NCBI RefSeq assembly: GCF_030269925.1 | Contig: NC_085108.1 | Span: 3,472,001 to 3,536,000, forward strand | DNA from: Bombyx mori | Lineage: Eukaryota > Arthropoda > Insecta > Lepidoptera > Bombycidae | Reading direction: 5' to 3' | DNA: 64,000 bases | In this document: piece by piece, positions 52,801 through 58,319 of the stretch | Layout: the number at the start of each line of letters is the position of its first letter | Numbering within the stretch: position 1 is the first letter of the stretch | Made by a program: the position numbers and the translations under genes | Notes under the pieces: model-generated | Told to the model about the DNA's origin: nothing | The model's database searches: none | What the model saw: the letters and a program-made list of their open reading frames with translations, nothing else

Positions 52801-55800
52801 ATAAGCTAGACCGCGCGAGAAAGAGATGGGCAGACTTTTCATGATGCGCATGCAGTGTGACGTCACGCCACGCGCTTAGTCACGAACACTACACAAGCGC
52901 AACGTGTGAATGTGTTGAACGCGAGCTACATAGTAGGCGTAGTGGGGGTGTCAGGTTATTTTCGTTACGGAATTTCTTGATTCAGTCGCCGCGCTCAAAG
53001 ACCGCGATAAAATCTATGCAATAGCTTAAAAAGTTTTATTATTTTTCAATCCTTTCACACATAACTTGTACGCCGGCCTTTACTACACCATATTCCAGGT
53101 CACGACAACCAAAAAAACCAAACCCACCAAGAAAGCGACTACCACGGTCGCGCCGACATCAACCGTCGACTACGATGACGTCACTATTGAAAACGTCGCC
53201 GATCAAGTCGTGGATTACAATGACAAGAATCGTAAGTTCGCAGTTCCAAAACAAATTAACTTTGGCACCGAAATCGAGCATTTTCTAGTTTAATTATTAA
53301 TCTCTATATTTGTTTCCAAAACTCCCTCAGGGAATTTACTTATTTGGGTTTAAAATCCGTCGTCCTTATTATCAATAATTTTTTTCCTTCATGTTAATCG
53401 CTGCCATAAATCACAAGTTTCTCAACGCGGATGTCCTTATCCAGTTCAAGATGAGGTTGAAGCTCAAATTTTACTGTATATAAATGAAAGTTTGACGGTA
53501 TATCGGTCTTTTTCACTTTGGCTCATCACCATCTTTCGCTTCCACCAGACGGACATGCATTACCGATATTTACATCAAAATAAATAATTCATTTCAGTCT
53601 GCGGTGTTAGACCACTATCGAAATCTGGTCGTATCGTCGGCGGGAAGAACGCGCACTTCGGAGACTGGCCTTGGCAGGTCCTGGTCAGAGAAGCTACATG
53701 GCTTGGACTGTTCGTGAAGAACAAATGCGGCGGTGTCTTGATTACCAGCAGATTCGTGACCACGGCTGCCCATTGTCAACCTGGGTATGTTCCATTTACT
53801 GAAAAAATCCGTCATATACGAGGCAGTTGTTGAATTTAATGCAAAGAAGTCTTATAAAAATAAGGACACTTTCATAATAAATGGTCTGAATTAGAATTTC
53901 TGATCTTGTTTTATTGTAGTTTGAATAGATTCATTTGCCTCAAACTATCTCAGTCTCGCTCAAAATGACATAAAATCCAGATCAACCATGGAATTAACTT
54001 AATGACCAAACTTTGAACTAGAGTCCCTTGTTGTATTCCAGATTCTTGGCTTCTCTAGTAGCCGTTTTCGGGGAGAACGATATATCAGGTGACAAGGAGC
54101 CAAAGATTCCGGTCACTCGCAACGTGCGTCGCGTCATCGTGCACAGGCAATACGATCCTGCGACCTTCGAAAACGATTTGGCTATTTTAGAACTCGAAAC
54201 TCCAATCAAATTTGACTCCCATATAGGTAAGCTTAAAGTACCACACACACGCAACCACTAAGTCACCTGATATATCGGTGAATCAGTGGTGACACCTGAT
54301 ATAACTTATGTTGAAAATGTAACTAGCTCGATTCAGACATCCATCTCTAATATCTCCTGTTCTATGTTAGCTACCGTTAAACATTAAAATCATGATTGCG
54401 ATAAATTAGCTCGTTGAATGCGGAATCCAAAAACAAGTACAGTAATGTAGGATTGGTAAGAACGGAGCGCATAGAAATAGTGTGAAATAGTGTGTTAAGA
54501 TGTGAGTGAGAGAAAATAGTTGGACGAGTAAATGAACCCATAGACACAGCCCGCTGAGTTTCTCGCCGGATCTTTTCAATGGGTCCCGATTTCGATCCAA
54601 TGGTAGATTCAGCGAAGCACTGCTCTTGTTAAGGCTAGTGTTAGCAAATTCTCTCAGGTTGAGCCCGTGAGCTCACCTACAGGTCCGCGTAAAATTGAAA
54701 TAGCTTCTTAGGCTTCCAGCGAATAGGTAGGGGGAAAAAATCGGAGCCCCATGAATTCGCTAGCACGTTCGGTGAAGCTAAGCGTAACCTCTCCAGGCTA
54801 CTAGGAATAGGTAGTTTAATAATAAAAGGAAATCAAAATACACACACGGTTTTTACTGGTGGTAGTAGTAGTACGTATTGTGAATCCGCACATACACTGA
54901 GCATTTTGCAGCAAGAAGTATCATTAAATCTATTCTATTTCGTCAATTTGCTGATTGCTATTGAGAAATGCGGCATTATAATTTGGATTAAAAAACGAAC
55001 TTATATAGCAAGCCAAACAAAAACTCTGTTTAATTTTCTATCATATTGATCTTTTTTTTTTTTGCTTTGGGGTGGGTGGACGAACTCACAGCCTACCTGG
55101 TGTTAAGTGGTTACTGGAGCCCATAGACATCCACAACGTAAATGTGCCACCCACCTTGAGATATAAGTTCTAAGGTCTCAGTATAGTTACAACGGCTGCC
55201 CCACCCTTCAAACCGAAACGCATTACTGCTTCACGGCAGAAACAGGCAGGGCGGTGGTACCCACCCGCGCTGACTCACAAGAGGTCCTACCACCAGTAAT
55301 TACGCAAATTATAATTTTGCGGGTTTGATTTTTATTACACGATGTTATTCCTTCACCGTGGAAATTCAATCGTGAACATTTGTTGAGTACGTATTTCATT
55401 AGAAAAATTGGTATCCGCCTGAGTTTCGAACATCGGTGCATCGCTCAACACGAGTGCACCGGACGTCTCATACGTTAGGCCACGACGACTTCAAAAAATT
55501 TTCAGAATATTAAGGCAAAGCAATGTTTATAACGTCAATGACTTCTCATACGTTTGCAAATCTTGAAGTTATATCGGACGCCTTGATGTTATTGAAAATT
55601 ACATTAAATTTTCCATTACATAGACAGATACATTTCTAACTGATATAAGCGTAATAAAAATAGCTCTGAGATAGAGATTAATGTAGGATTGGTAAGAACG
55701 GAACGTATGAATAGAGTGTGGAACGGAGCGTTAAGATGTGAATGAGAGAAAACGGAAAGAAAGGGAGCAGAGAATGACAGAGAATTGGAAGATGGCGAAG

Positions 55801-57546
55801 ACGGTTGAAAAATGAGTAAGACGTAATAAAATTAGTGTTAATTATTAATTACTTTTATAATAGAAGATTTTGGAATAGTGTAACTTTTATTTTATGCGCT
55901 GCGATCCCTCTTCTACATTTATTTATAATATATTTATTCAATTTAACAGACATCGTGCATTTTTCGATTTCCTCACTCATCATCAATCCCTACTTCGTCA
56001 ACATCTACGTCTTTAGACTTCAACAGTAAGGAATCTGAACCATTCGTCCCAAGCTCAGTGTTTTTGCAACTCTACAATGGACATTCTTCGGGTTTAGAAA
56101 ATTCTGTCCCTACCGTCGATCACGTCAATGTTAGCTGCAGACATAGCCAGCATTAAGGAACTTTTGAGATTTACCAGACCCTCTTAATTCCAGTACCCAT
56201 CTGTCTGCCTCCTGATGACGCTGATTTCACCGGCCGAGTTGCAACGGTCACCGGCTGGGGTCGAATCAAATATGGTGGTGGAATACCTGCTGTGCTCCAA
56301 GAAGTTCAGGTAAGTGTAAAATAAGTAAACACTCTATGTACAAGCTAAGATCTTCTGAACCCTGGAAACAAATGCGACGAGACAAGACCACTAGAAAAAA
56401 CATAGACTTCGAACTAATTGCTAAATTGCAGACTGCGACCAAAAATCGATCCTAAAGTAATCAGTGTCACTATTTTATTTCCTCTGTGTCGAAAGTAAGA
56501 AGGGATTTAGTATTAGTTCATGATGCTGAAGTAACGATGAAAATATCTACTTAATGTATGATTTCATTGTTGGTTTTATAATCTTTAAAATATCCAAAGC
56601 ACTGTTGGAATTTGTTATTCCGCAAGGATAGGTACCACCGCCCTGCCTATTTCTGTCGCTAAGCAAAAATACCTTCCAGTTTGAGGATTAGGACTGTTAT
56701 ACTATATAATTGAGATATTTAGGCCTAATCGTGAATTTACGTTGTAGTAACATCTACGGACTCTTATAACCACAGAATTCCCGGTGGGCTGTAACGCTAT
56801 CCCACTTATCTATGCAATCCATAAACAAAATCCCAATTTAACGTTGTTGCCCAACGTTAGGTACCAGTAATAGAGAACAGCGCCTGCCAAGAGATGTTCC
56901 ACACGGCGGGTCACGACAAGGTCATCAAATCGTCCTTCCTCTGCGCCGGCTACGCTAATGGCCAGAAGGATTCTTGTGAGGTGAGCTTGAATCTTCATTC
57001 TAACAAGCCATTCGTTAGATCCGATAAAGGTTGGCACCAGATATTCGTGTCATTTTAGCGGAATATTTAACGGGATACCGCTCATATTGTTTAGTCTAGC
57101 TAGATGACATAGTAATATGCTCTCACAGCCTTGAGTTATCGTGATTGAGAAATCGATACTCTTCAACGAACTCTCAGAACAGTAATTTCTTAACTCTCAG
57201 AACAAAACAAAAAGGACTAAAACAAAAGATTACCTGAATTTACTATAGACACCGCATTTTGAAACTTTAAAATATTTATTTCATAGGATGATAAATACCT
57301 TATCAAAAAGCATGGCGGTAAGACTAGGTAAAATGCTGGTTCCAAACCAGAGTAAAATGGATATTTGTCTTATTCCAGGGCGATAGTGGAGGACCCTTGG
57401 TTCTACAGAGAGACGACGGCCGTTGGCAACTGGTTGGGACTGTATCTCACGGCATCAAATGCGCAGCTCCATTCCTACCTGGAGTCTACATGAGGACCAC
57501 CTTCTATAAACCCTGGCTGAAGAGTATCACCGCTGTTAAAGGTTGA
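19743..57546 (+). CDS. flz: Filzig-like mosaic trypsin-type serine protease
   Basis: Eight exons: 19743-19863, 49740-51868, 53099-53231, 53598-53784, 54042-54226, 56194-56309, 56861-56980 and 57379-57546. They join in frame to 1052 codons plus TGA. Parts: a signal peptide (hydrophobic HLFFILVLLSIV, residues 15-26); a six-Cys domain (Cys 56, 71, 77, 88, 97, 98; GRTICMFNHEC...CMDGFLFGACC); a long Thr/Pro/Ser-rich, mucin-like stalk to about 780; a linking Cys 796 (CGVRPLSKSGR); the activation site R806|IVGG; and a catalytic domain 807-1052. The triad is H853 (TAAHC), D902 (ENDLAIL) and S1000 (GDSGGP). D994 predicts cleavage after Arg or Lys. The Cys-rich N-domain plus this catalytic domain matches Drosophila filzig, which acts in the tracheal apical extracellular matrix. 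Orthology is inferred from remembered similarity. The Thr-rich stalk seems shorter than in the fly protein. Confidence 0.85.
19957..20070 (-). mobile_element. Bm1-type SINE tail fragment
   Basis: T-run, TTGCTAGATGGGTGGACGAG to CACCTTGAGATATAAG, where it stops. Both head and middle are missing. Confidence 0.75.
20165..20306. mobile_element. Two LINE 3' fragments in inverted orientation
   Basis: 20165-20219 is a plus-strand jockey-like LINE piece (ACCCATAGACACAGCTCACA...CTTCTCAGTGGA). 20220-20306 is the minus-strand equivalent (CGTGCTTCGCAGAATCTACC...TGGGCTGTGTCTAT). They meet head to head and could form a hairpin. Confidence 0.75.
20307..20749 (-). mobile_element. Bm1 SINE, full-length
   Basis: Read on the minus strand: tRNA-like head with A-box-like GTGGCCTAAAGGATAAGACG and B-box-like GGTGTTCGAATCCCGCAGGC, body, and tail CATATAAGCAATAAAAAAAA. 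About 440 bp. Confidence 0.88.
20815..21050 (+). mobile_element. 3' end of an unassigned LINE
   Basis: GC-rich, unique sequence (CTGACTTCGGACGGAGATCA...ACATCGACGGAGGTTAGGAC) ends in poly(A) at about 21040. I see no other copy in the window and cannot name the clade. Confidence 0.5.
21613..22098. repeat. Tandem duplication, about 249-bp period
   Basis: ATCGATAACCAACGGAAGAG (21613) and ATCGATATGGAACGGAGGAG (21862) each start a unit with GATGTAACTC, AAATATATAGTTCCAT, GTACAATT and TTGGTGACG. Identity is moderate, so the duplication is old. A reverse-complement relative lies at 43385-43485. Confidence 0.7.
22719..22989 (+). mobile_element. Jockey-like LINE 3' end
   Basis: From GCTTTTAGGTACCTCAAGCA through CTCGCCGGATTTTCTCAGTG to GGTAGGAAAAAAAA. 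Confidence 0.75.
22990..23212 (-). pseudogene. Unidentified coding-like fragment cut by a LINE
   Basis: The minus strand is open with protein-like composition: LKIPAKLESTETLSLPICHV, LGVKVVNDSTGLQRTKLITA, AVTQTGPQMLSLLMDVCRDI. It stops exactly at the poly(A) of the adjacent LINE, so it was probably longer. I cannot assign it. It could be a transposon protein or a gene relic. Confidence 0.35.
23213..24330. other. Intron 1 of flz, unassigned stretch
   Basis: No supported exon. About 23772-23855 (AATGTGGGTGGCGACATG...GAGCTCCTCCACCCAT) looks like a very diverged Bm1 body. The open frame at 23487-23672 is hydrophilic and unidentified. Confidence 0.35.
24331..24500 (+). mobile_element. Bm1-type SINE, diverged fragment
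   Basis: GTGGGTACCACCACCCTGCC to GTGAGCTCATCCACTTATCA. Much of the middle is lost. Confidence 0.65.
24771..24883 (+). mobile_element. 3' end of the SFFKRG-type LINE
   Basis: GGTAGGCAACGGCTTGGCTC through GTATGCTCGTCTGCTTACAA to an AATAAAAAATAG tail. Confidence 0.65.
25160..25446 (-). mobile_element. Helitron-like element, family B
   Basis: On the minus strand it runs TCTATATATATAAATGAATT ... CGAGAACGGCTGGAC ... ACTACGAAGTGTGCCCGGTC then AGCTAG|T. TC at one end, CTAG at the other and A/T flanks fit a non-autonomous Helitron. Other copies are at 29933 (cut), 34105-34394 and 45861-46150. Confidence 0.7.
25581..25966 (-). mobile_element. Helitron family A copy
   Basis: CTAG at 25581-25584 and GA|T at 25965-25967 delimit it. 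Compared with other copies it lacks about 30 bases around the ATGCATTATTTT segment. Confidence 0.75.
26560..26760 (-). mobile_element. LINE 3'-region variant
   Basis: CTGTCCGAGCGCTTCCGAAG...GAGAAACTCAGCGGGCTGAT...GACGAGGACGGTTACC. It is related to the jockey-like LINE end but matches the variant at 41.75-42.09 kb better. Confidence 0.6.
26800..26955 (+). mobile_element. SFFKRG-type LINE, 3' coding relic
   Basis: The frame TACTATGACAGATCTTTCTT CAAACGAGGC gives YYDRSFFKRGLRRAFNG, matching RYDMSFFKRGLWRVLSG of the LINE at 30.2 kb. It continues into its 3' end (GGCGACGGTAAACATTCACC). Confidence 0.6.
27390..27605 (-). mobile_element. Jockey-like LINE 3' end
   Basis: T-rich run, CCTACTTATGCTGATTGATA, GATCGGAAACTCGACCCACT, to GCTGTGTCTATGGGTTAA. 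Confidence 0.75.
27606..28240. other. flz intron 1, nothing recognised
   Basis: No exon or repeat identified. Confidence 0.35.
28241..29066. repeat. Foldback-type element with about 117-bp inverted arms
   Basis: 28241-28357 (ATAGCCCGAGAGCCCGTGGG...TCACTAAGCTCAAAGTGGT) is repeated inverted at 28951-29066 with only a few differences. The 590-bp spacer is AT-rich and non-coding. The outer ends carry their own small palindrome GAGCCCGTGGGCTC. Confidence 0.85.
29407..29653 (+). mobile_element. Bm1-type SINE, head-truncated
   Basis: ACTGGTGGTAGAACCTCTTG to CCCATCTAAGCAATAAAAAA. It is followed at 29654-29707 by a worn Helitron A 3' terminus (AATTTCCACTACTGGAAGAC CACTAG|T). Confidence 0.8.
29933..30080 (-). 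mobile_element. Helitron family B fragment
   Basis: CTAGCTGACCCGGCAGACTT at the element's 3' side, then CAAACAAAAGGATTCCGTCC to TTGTTATTGTAATTTAA, where the LINE T-run begins. Confidence 0.65.
30081..30605 (-). mobile_element. 5'-truncated LINE (SFFKRG-type) with ORF C-terminus
   Basis: The minus strand is open at 30141-30512 and ends RYDMSFFKRGLWRVLSGRQR LGSAPGIAEVHGRR. Upstream is RTIRLRNELPSTVFPE, a layout common in non-LTR retrotransposon C-termini. The poly(A) (T-run at 30081) follows. Clade uncertain. It interrupts a Helitron B. Confidence 0.65.
30817..31250 (-). mobile_element. Helitron-like element, family C
   Basis: On the minus strand it begins TCCCTACTAATATATAGATG and ends with the hairpin CGCGGACGAAGTCGCG followed by GGCAAAAGCTAG|T. 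A/T flanks and the terminal hairpin fit a Helitron. There is no coding frame. Confidence 0.7.
31433..31873 (+). mobile_element. Bm1 SINE, full-length
   Basis: The head GTCGTCGTGGCCTAAAGGAT...GGTGTTCGAATCCCGCAGGC contains A- and B-box-like elements. The body carries the conserved AATTATAATTTGCGTAATTA. The tail is CATCTAAGCAATAAAAAAAA. This is the best plus-strand reference copy in the window. Confidence 0.9.
32032..32178 (-). mobile_element. Bm1 SINE middle fragment
   Basis: GAGTCACAAGAAGTCTTACC to TTCATTAGAAAAATTGGTAT. Both ends are missing. Confidence 0.7.
32596..32815 (-). mobile_element. Bm1 SINE with a large internal deletion
   Basis: The tail half (to TATAAGTTCTAAGGT) is joined directly to the tRNA-like head (CCCGCCTGCGGGATACGAAC ... 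GCCACGACGACTT). About 230 bp of body is missing. Confidence 0.75.
33298..33533 (+). mobile_element. Bm1-type SINE, head-truncated
   Basis: CCTCTTGTGAGTCCGCACGG to CTCATCTAAGCAATAAAAAA. Confidence 0.8.
33585..33805 (-). mobile_element. Second tRNA-derived SINE family
   Basis: The minus strand starts CCGTCTGGTGTAGTGGTAAG and has a perfect B box (GGGTTCGAATCCCGCC). It continues into a non-tRNA body (AAGACATTT inverted, CTGGTACCTGTAATACAAGT) and ends by an ATTT-repeat. A sister copy is at 48551-48774. A tRNA gene is excluded by the shared body. Confidence 0.7.
34105..34394 (+). mobile_element. Helitron family B copy
   Basis: A|TCTATATGTATAAAAATGAA at the 5' end and CGGGTCAGCTAG|T at the 3' end. 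Confidence 0.7.
34640..36113 (-). mobile_element. Bm1 SINE, full-length, split by a LINE
   Basis: The Bm1 parts are 34640-35034 and 36073-36113 (head end CTTATCCTTTAGGCCACGAC). Between them lies a LINE flanked by the 10-bp duplication TCGCTAGACA (35025-35034 and 36063-36072). Confidence 0.88.
35035..36062 (-). mobile_element. 5'-truncated jockey-like LINE with RT C-terminus
   Basis: The minus strand is open from about 36062 to 35240. It reads LLHRRLQTAATTLGQWFRKW, VKYLGVTLDSRMTFRPHIKT, SLRNKVTLYKTCIRPVMTYA and FQVIQSRFCRIAVGAPWFVR, the usual layout downstream of the reverse-transcriptase active site in jockey-clade LINEs. The frame ends RRRARRVN. A 200-bp 3' UTR and poly(A) (T-run 35035-35050) follow. 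The catalytic palm is lost by truncation. This copy identifies the many short LINE 3' ends in the window. Confidence 0.85.
36442..36677 (-). mobile_element. Bm1-type SINE, head-truncated
   Basis: TTGCTTAGATGGGTGCACGA to CCTACCACCAGTAA. A short deletion follows CTACAACGTAAA. Confidence 0.8.
36935..37055 (-). mobile_element. Jockey-like LINE fragment
   Basis: GGTAGGTGAGCTCACGGGCT to GGCGACCCACTGAGAAGATC. Both ends are worn. Confidence 0.65.
37085..37153 (-). mobile_element. Bm1 head remnant
   Basis: GTCTGCGGGATTCGAAGCGA to CTTATCCTTTAGGCGACGAC, the tRNA-like part only. Confidence 0.6.
37275..37676 (-). repeat. MITE-like element, family M
   Basis: An opposite-strand copy of 13684-14098, high identity from TTAAGCTATTGCATAGCTTT to CCCCGAGTGCCACACGT. 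Confidence 0.7.
38080..39458. mobile_element. 1.36-kb TIR element with 8-bp target duplication
   Basis: Perfect 26-bp terminal inverted repeats begin CACGGAATAGATAAATAAGG (38088-38113) and are mirrored at 39425-39450. Directly outside both lies the 8-bp duplication GTGAAAAC (38080-38087 and 39451-39458). Eight-base duplications are typical of hAT and P superfamilies. The interior holds only short frames with no recognisable transposase, so it is probably non-autonomous. Confidence 0.85.
39508..39705 (-). mobile_element. Bm1-type SINE, truncated
   Basis: TAGCTTAGATGGATGGACGA to CTTCACGGCAGAAATAGGTG, where it runs into the next, older copy. Confidence 0.75.
39706..39941 (-). mobile_element. 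Bm1-type SINE, old copy with short duplication
   Basis: CTTACTTGGTGTTAAGGGAT to CCCTTACCACCAGTAAA. The CGCATTACTG/CGCATTACAG part appears twice. Confidence 0.65.
40068..40101. repeat. (AAAT)n microsatellite
   Basis: A run of about eight AAAT units. Confidence 0.8.
40227..40641 (+). mobile_element. Helitron family A copy
   Basis: It starts at TTATATTAATACGTGAAGCA, with the terminal TC lost, and ends with the hairpin and GGGACCACTAC|T. Confidence 0.7.
40922..41144 (-). mobile_element. Bm1-type SINE, truncated, with 25-bp end duplication
   Basis: A T-run joins directly at CAGCCCATAGACATCCGCC. The outer end ACTCACAAGAGGTCCTACCA (plus CCAGT) is repeated in tandem. Confidence 0.75.
41270..41550 (+). 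mobile_element. 3' end of an unassigned LINE
   Basis: GC-rich block with GGAGAGATGTGCTCCGCACT and CCCTGTGAAGGGCGGAAGTC, ending in an A-run near 41542. The central part matches the small insertion at 16563-16638. Confidence 0.55.
41740..42395 (-). mobile_element. LINE 3' region with part of an ORF
   Basis: 41925-42090 matches the jockey-like LINE 3' UTR (minus). 42099-42386 is open on the minus strand (DYALRKAHEERGVSYARPTP), probably the end of a LINE-associated frame. 41740-41925 carries the TGCATGGCTTAGGTTGCATG-type extension seen near 26.7 kb. Confidence 0.6.
42396..43198. other. flz intron 1, extremely AT-rich
   Basis: Long A/T runs and TAAAAATA-type simple sequence at about 42630-42870. 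No feature. Confidence 0.45.
43199..43485. repeat. MITE fragment joined to another repeat
   Basis: 43199-43380 is the left part of the MITE at 4995-5269. 43385-43485 is a reverse-complement piece of the 21.6-22.1 kb repeat (GTCACCAAAAAAAAATGCAG...TAATGTAGAGAGGTAGGATG). Confidence 0.6.
43486..43723 (+). mobile_element. Helitron-like element, family D (partial)
   Basis: It ends CCAGCGAAGCGGGCGGGTAC AGCTAG|T. A near reverse copy sits at 45619-45860. The 5' end is not clear. Confidence 0.6.
44160..44470. repeat. Dispersed repeat shared with 15336-15610
   Basis: It contains TTTTTTCTTACACTATTTTT (direct) and CCAAATCTCGAGTTAAACCG...CATACGTCTGAAGCTAATAA (inverted) relative to the other locus. Confidence 0.6.
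44785..45208 (+). mobile_element. Inner Helitron A copy inside the same family
   Basis: A|TCTATATATTAATACGTAAG at its start and GGGACCTCTAG|T at its end. It sits inside the outer copy's ATAATTA^TTAATTT without any target duplication, as expected for Helitron A^T insertion. Confidence 0.78.
45310..45455 (-). mobile_element. Helitron 3'-end fragment, family E
   Basis: CTAGCGGCCCGCTCCGGCTC CGCTCGGGTCTTG is the reverse complement of a GC-rich Helitron 3' terminus. It interrupts the outer family A copy. The far border is approximate. Confidence 0.55.
45619..45860 (-). mobile_element. Helitron-like element, family D
   Basis: CCAGCCGTACTCGTCCGGTT CGCTGG to ACCACTGTAGGTTTATATAT TAGTA matches 43486-43723 reversed. 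It abuts its neighbours without spacer. Confidence 0.6.
45861..46150 (-). mobile_element. Helitron family B copy
   Basis: CTAGCTGACCCAGACTTACT TCG to GAACAGCAATTCATTTTTAT ATAT. The terminal TC is degenerate where it meets the next element. Confidence 0.65.
46152..46572 (-). mobile_element. Helitron family A copy
   Basis: CTAG at 46152-46155 with hairpin, and TATATTAATACG-type end with GA|T at 46571-46573, followed by GATA repeats. Confidence 0.75.
46573..47052. other. flz intron 1, nothing recognised
   Basis: The open frame at 46758-47006 shows no domain or splice context. I do not call it a gene. Confidence 0.4.
47053..47580 (+). mobile_element. Bm1 SINE with a second Bm1 nested in it
   Basis: The outer copy has its head at 47053-47170 (GTACTGGTGTTCGAATCCCG) and resumes at about 47398 (TCTAGAAAATACATTCACTA...AATATGCGTAATTACT) to 47580. 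The inner, head-less copy is 47171-47397 (ACTGGTGGTAAGACCTCTTG to GCAATAAAAAAAACC). Confidence 0.7.
47580..47845 (-). mobile_element. RTE-type LINE, C-terminal fragment
   Basis: The minus strand translates to KLKWQWAGHICRRTDNRRGR...RPRTGKRSVGRPPARWSDDL RKAAGSNWMRR...RALGEAYVQQWTAAG then TGA TGA. W-GH and GRP-RW-DDL are typical of RTE-clade ORF ends. One in-frame TAG shows it is dead. Confidence 0.75.
48067..48513 (-). mobile_element. Bm1 SINE, full-length
   Basis: Tail T-run, complete body with AATTATAATTTTGCGGGTTT, and tRNA-like head ending GGCCACTACGACTTC. Confidence 0.88.
48551..48774 (-). mobile_element. Second tRNA-derived SINE family
   Basis: Same as 33585-33805: head GCGTGGTGGTAAGTGACATG, B box GGGTTCGAATCCCGCC, body through CATAACCCTGGAAAAGACAT and GGTACCAGATAACGGAATTA (given in plus orientation). 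Confidence 0.7.
48970..49108 (+). mobile_element. Bm1-type SINE tail fragment
   Basis: GTAACTATACTTGAGACCTT to CCATCTAAGCAATAAAAAAT. Confidence 0.8.
49109..49739. other. flz intron 1, 3' end
   Basis: Transposon-free stretch just before the big flz exon, with a pyrimidine-rich TTTATCTCTTTTCTATTTCAG acceptor. The open frame at 49291-49509 is not supported. Confidence 0.5.
49740..51868 (+). CDS. flz: flz exon 2: six-Cys domain and Thr/Pro-rich stalk
   Basis: The acceptor CTATTTCAG precedes ATTCGAGG. The frame gives SRKLFGGYRITPMYCKASRV and continues to a GTAAGT donor at 51869, in phase 0. After the six-Cys module come about 600 residues rich in Thr, Ser, Pro and Lys, with TTTTTKPTTTSRRPPSTS-like tracts and a conserved-looking acidic patch DIDFTTPTWKEDEKFKDKMN near residue 635. 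The first in-frame Met in this exon (49778) is internal, not the start. Confidence 0.88.
52532..52781 (+). mobile_element. Bm1-type SINE in flz intron 2
   Basis: ACTGGTGGTAGGACGTCTTG to CACCCATTTAAGCAAAAATA. Confidence 0.8.
52787..53028 (+). repeat. MITE family M, partial, in flz intron 2
   Basis: CTCATAAGCTAGACCGCGCG to ATCTATGCAATAGCTTAA. The left third is missing. It directly follows a Bm1 and ends about 70 bases before flz exon 3. Confidence 0.7.
53099..53231 (+). CDS. flz: flz exon 3: end of the stalk
   Basis: After ATATTCCAG it reads VTTTKKTKPTKKATTTVAPT and then STVDYDDVTIENVADQVVDY up to a GTAAGT donor, phase 0 to 1. A family-M MITE ends only about 70 bases upstream of the acceptor. 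Confidence 0.85.
53598..53784 (+). CDS. flz: flz exon 4: activation site and catalytic His
   Basis: It encodes LCGVRPLSKSGRIVGGKNAH through CGGVLITSRFVTTAAHCQPG. The Arg|Ile bond is the zymogen activation site. The Cys before it should stay disulfide-bonded to the catalytic domain. The flanks are ATTTCAG and GTATGT, phase 1 to 2. Confidence 0.9.
54042..54226 (+). CDS. flz: flz exon 5: catalytic Asp
   Basis: It encodes FLASLVAVFGENDISGDKEP to RRVIVHRQYDPATFENDLAI then LELETPIKFDSHI. ENDLAIL holds the catalytic Asp. The flanks are GTATTCCAG and GTAAGC, phase 2 to 1. Confidence 0.9.
54447..54519 (+). repeat. Direct repeat, copy 1
   Basis: TGTAGGATTGGTAAGAACGG...AAGATGTGAGTGAGAGAAAA recurs at 55682-55759. 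Confidence 0.7.
54520..54740 (+). mobile_element. Jockey-like LINE 3' end in flz intron 5
   Basis: ACCCATAGACACAGCCCGCT to GGTAGGGGGAAAAAA, diverged. Confidence 0.65.
55052..55492 (-). mobile_element. Bm1 SINE, full-length, in flz intron 5
   Basis: Complete tail, body and head (AGGCCACGACGACTT at 55479-55492). One or two bases of the B box are lost (GAGTTTCGAACATCGG on +). Confidence 0.85.
55682..55759 (+). repeat. Direct repeat, copy 2
   Basis: TGTAGGATTGGTAAGAACGG...GATGTGAATGAGAGAAAACG, the partner of 54447-54519. Confidence 0.7.
56194..56309 (+). CDS. flz: flz exon 6: VPICLPP / TGWGR segment
   Basis: It encodes VPICLPPDDADFTGRVATVT and GWGRIKYGGGIPAVLQEVQ, with the Cys that pairs to the propeptide. 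The flanks are TTAATTCCAG and GTAAGT, phase 1 to 0. Confidence 0.9.
56618..56820 (+). mobile_element. Bm1-type SINE, old copy, in flz intron 6
   Basis: CCGCAAGGATAGGTACCACC to CTATCCCACTTATCTATGCA. Strongly diverged. It ends about 40 bases before flz exon 7. Confidence 0.6.
56861..56980 (+). CDS. flz: flz exon 7: substrate-pocket segment
   Basis: It encodes VPVIENSACQEMFHTAGHDK and VIKSSFLCAGYANGQKDSCE. The Asp of KDSC lies six residues before the catalytic Ser, as in trypsin. The acceptor is CCAACGTTAG, with a diverged Bm1 just upstream; the donor is GTGAGC. Confidence 0.9.
57379..57546 (+). CDS. flz: flz exon 8: catalytic Ser and C-terminus
   Basis: It encodes GDSGGPLVLQRDDGRWQLVG, TVSHGIKCAAPFLPGVYMRT and TFYKPWLKSITAVKG, then TGA. 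Gly at both S1-pocket positions (SHG and PGVY) fits trypsin-like specificity. Confidence 0.92.
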   Translation, partial: GDSGGPLVLQRDDGRWQLVGTVSHGIKCAAPFLPGVYMRTTFYKPWLKSITAVKG

Positions 57547-57900
57547 TTGTTCGAGGATAAAAAACAGCCACTCTTTCGGCATATTCTGGTGCTAATTACC
57601 AATTTTAGTAAAATGTAATTATTCTTTGGTATTGGTTTAAAAACCTACAACTACTTTGTGTACTAAGCTCAAATCAACGGATGTATAAAAAATACTTTTG
57701 TAAGACTTCAAGTTCATATTCCGCTCAAAATTTAGTATAAAATTGACGCGATTTACATTTACTATCATTTCATAATAATCTTATCATGTACAGTAAGCAT
57801 AACACGATTAATTTCATGATCAACTTTATTATCATCTTAATCATCGCTAATCAGAACCATTTCATCATCCACCATCGTTTCTTTGTTCTTTTAAAATAAA
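57547..57900 (+). other. flz: flz 3' UTR with candidate poly(A) signal at 57895
   Basis: AT-rich sequence after the TGA. The first AATAAA on the plus strand is at 57895-57900. Later ones lie near 58332 and 59045, so the true end is uncertain. Confidence 0.45.
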
Positions 57901-58319
57901 CGATTACATAAGGCAAACCAAATTAGGAGCTGCAATTTCAGTAGTGATCAAATATATTATATTAAAATGCCCATCTAAGCTGCTTATCTTATTTTAGCAA
58001 AAAGAGACTTAAAGCTCTAAGAGCTCTTTAAATTTTAACACCATTGTTATTCTGGTTTGGGTTTATTTTTAAACTATTTATAATTACATCAGCTTATTAA
58101 CTTAATTCATTCATTAATTCTTCATCTTTGTCATCATCATGATATCATTTCATTAGAATTGAATTAATGAATCTATTGTTTGTGTGTGTGTGTGCGTGAA
58201 ACATGTATGGTTATATGTAAATAATATTAGTGACAAAATAATTTATTATTAGAAACCATAAAAGCTCTCTATGAATGGGAAAGCGCTTTTGTTACGAAAA
58301 TCCAATTTGTCCAGTTTCT

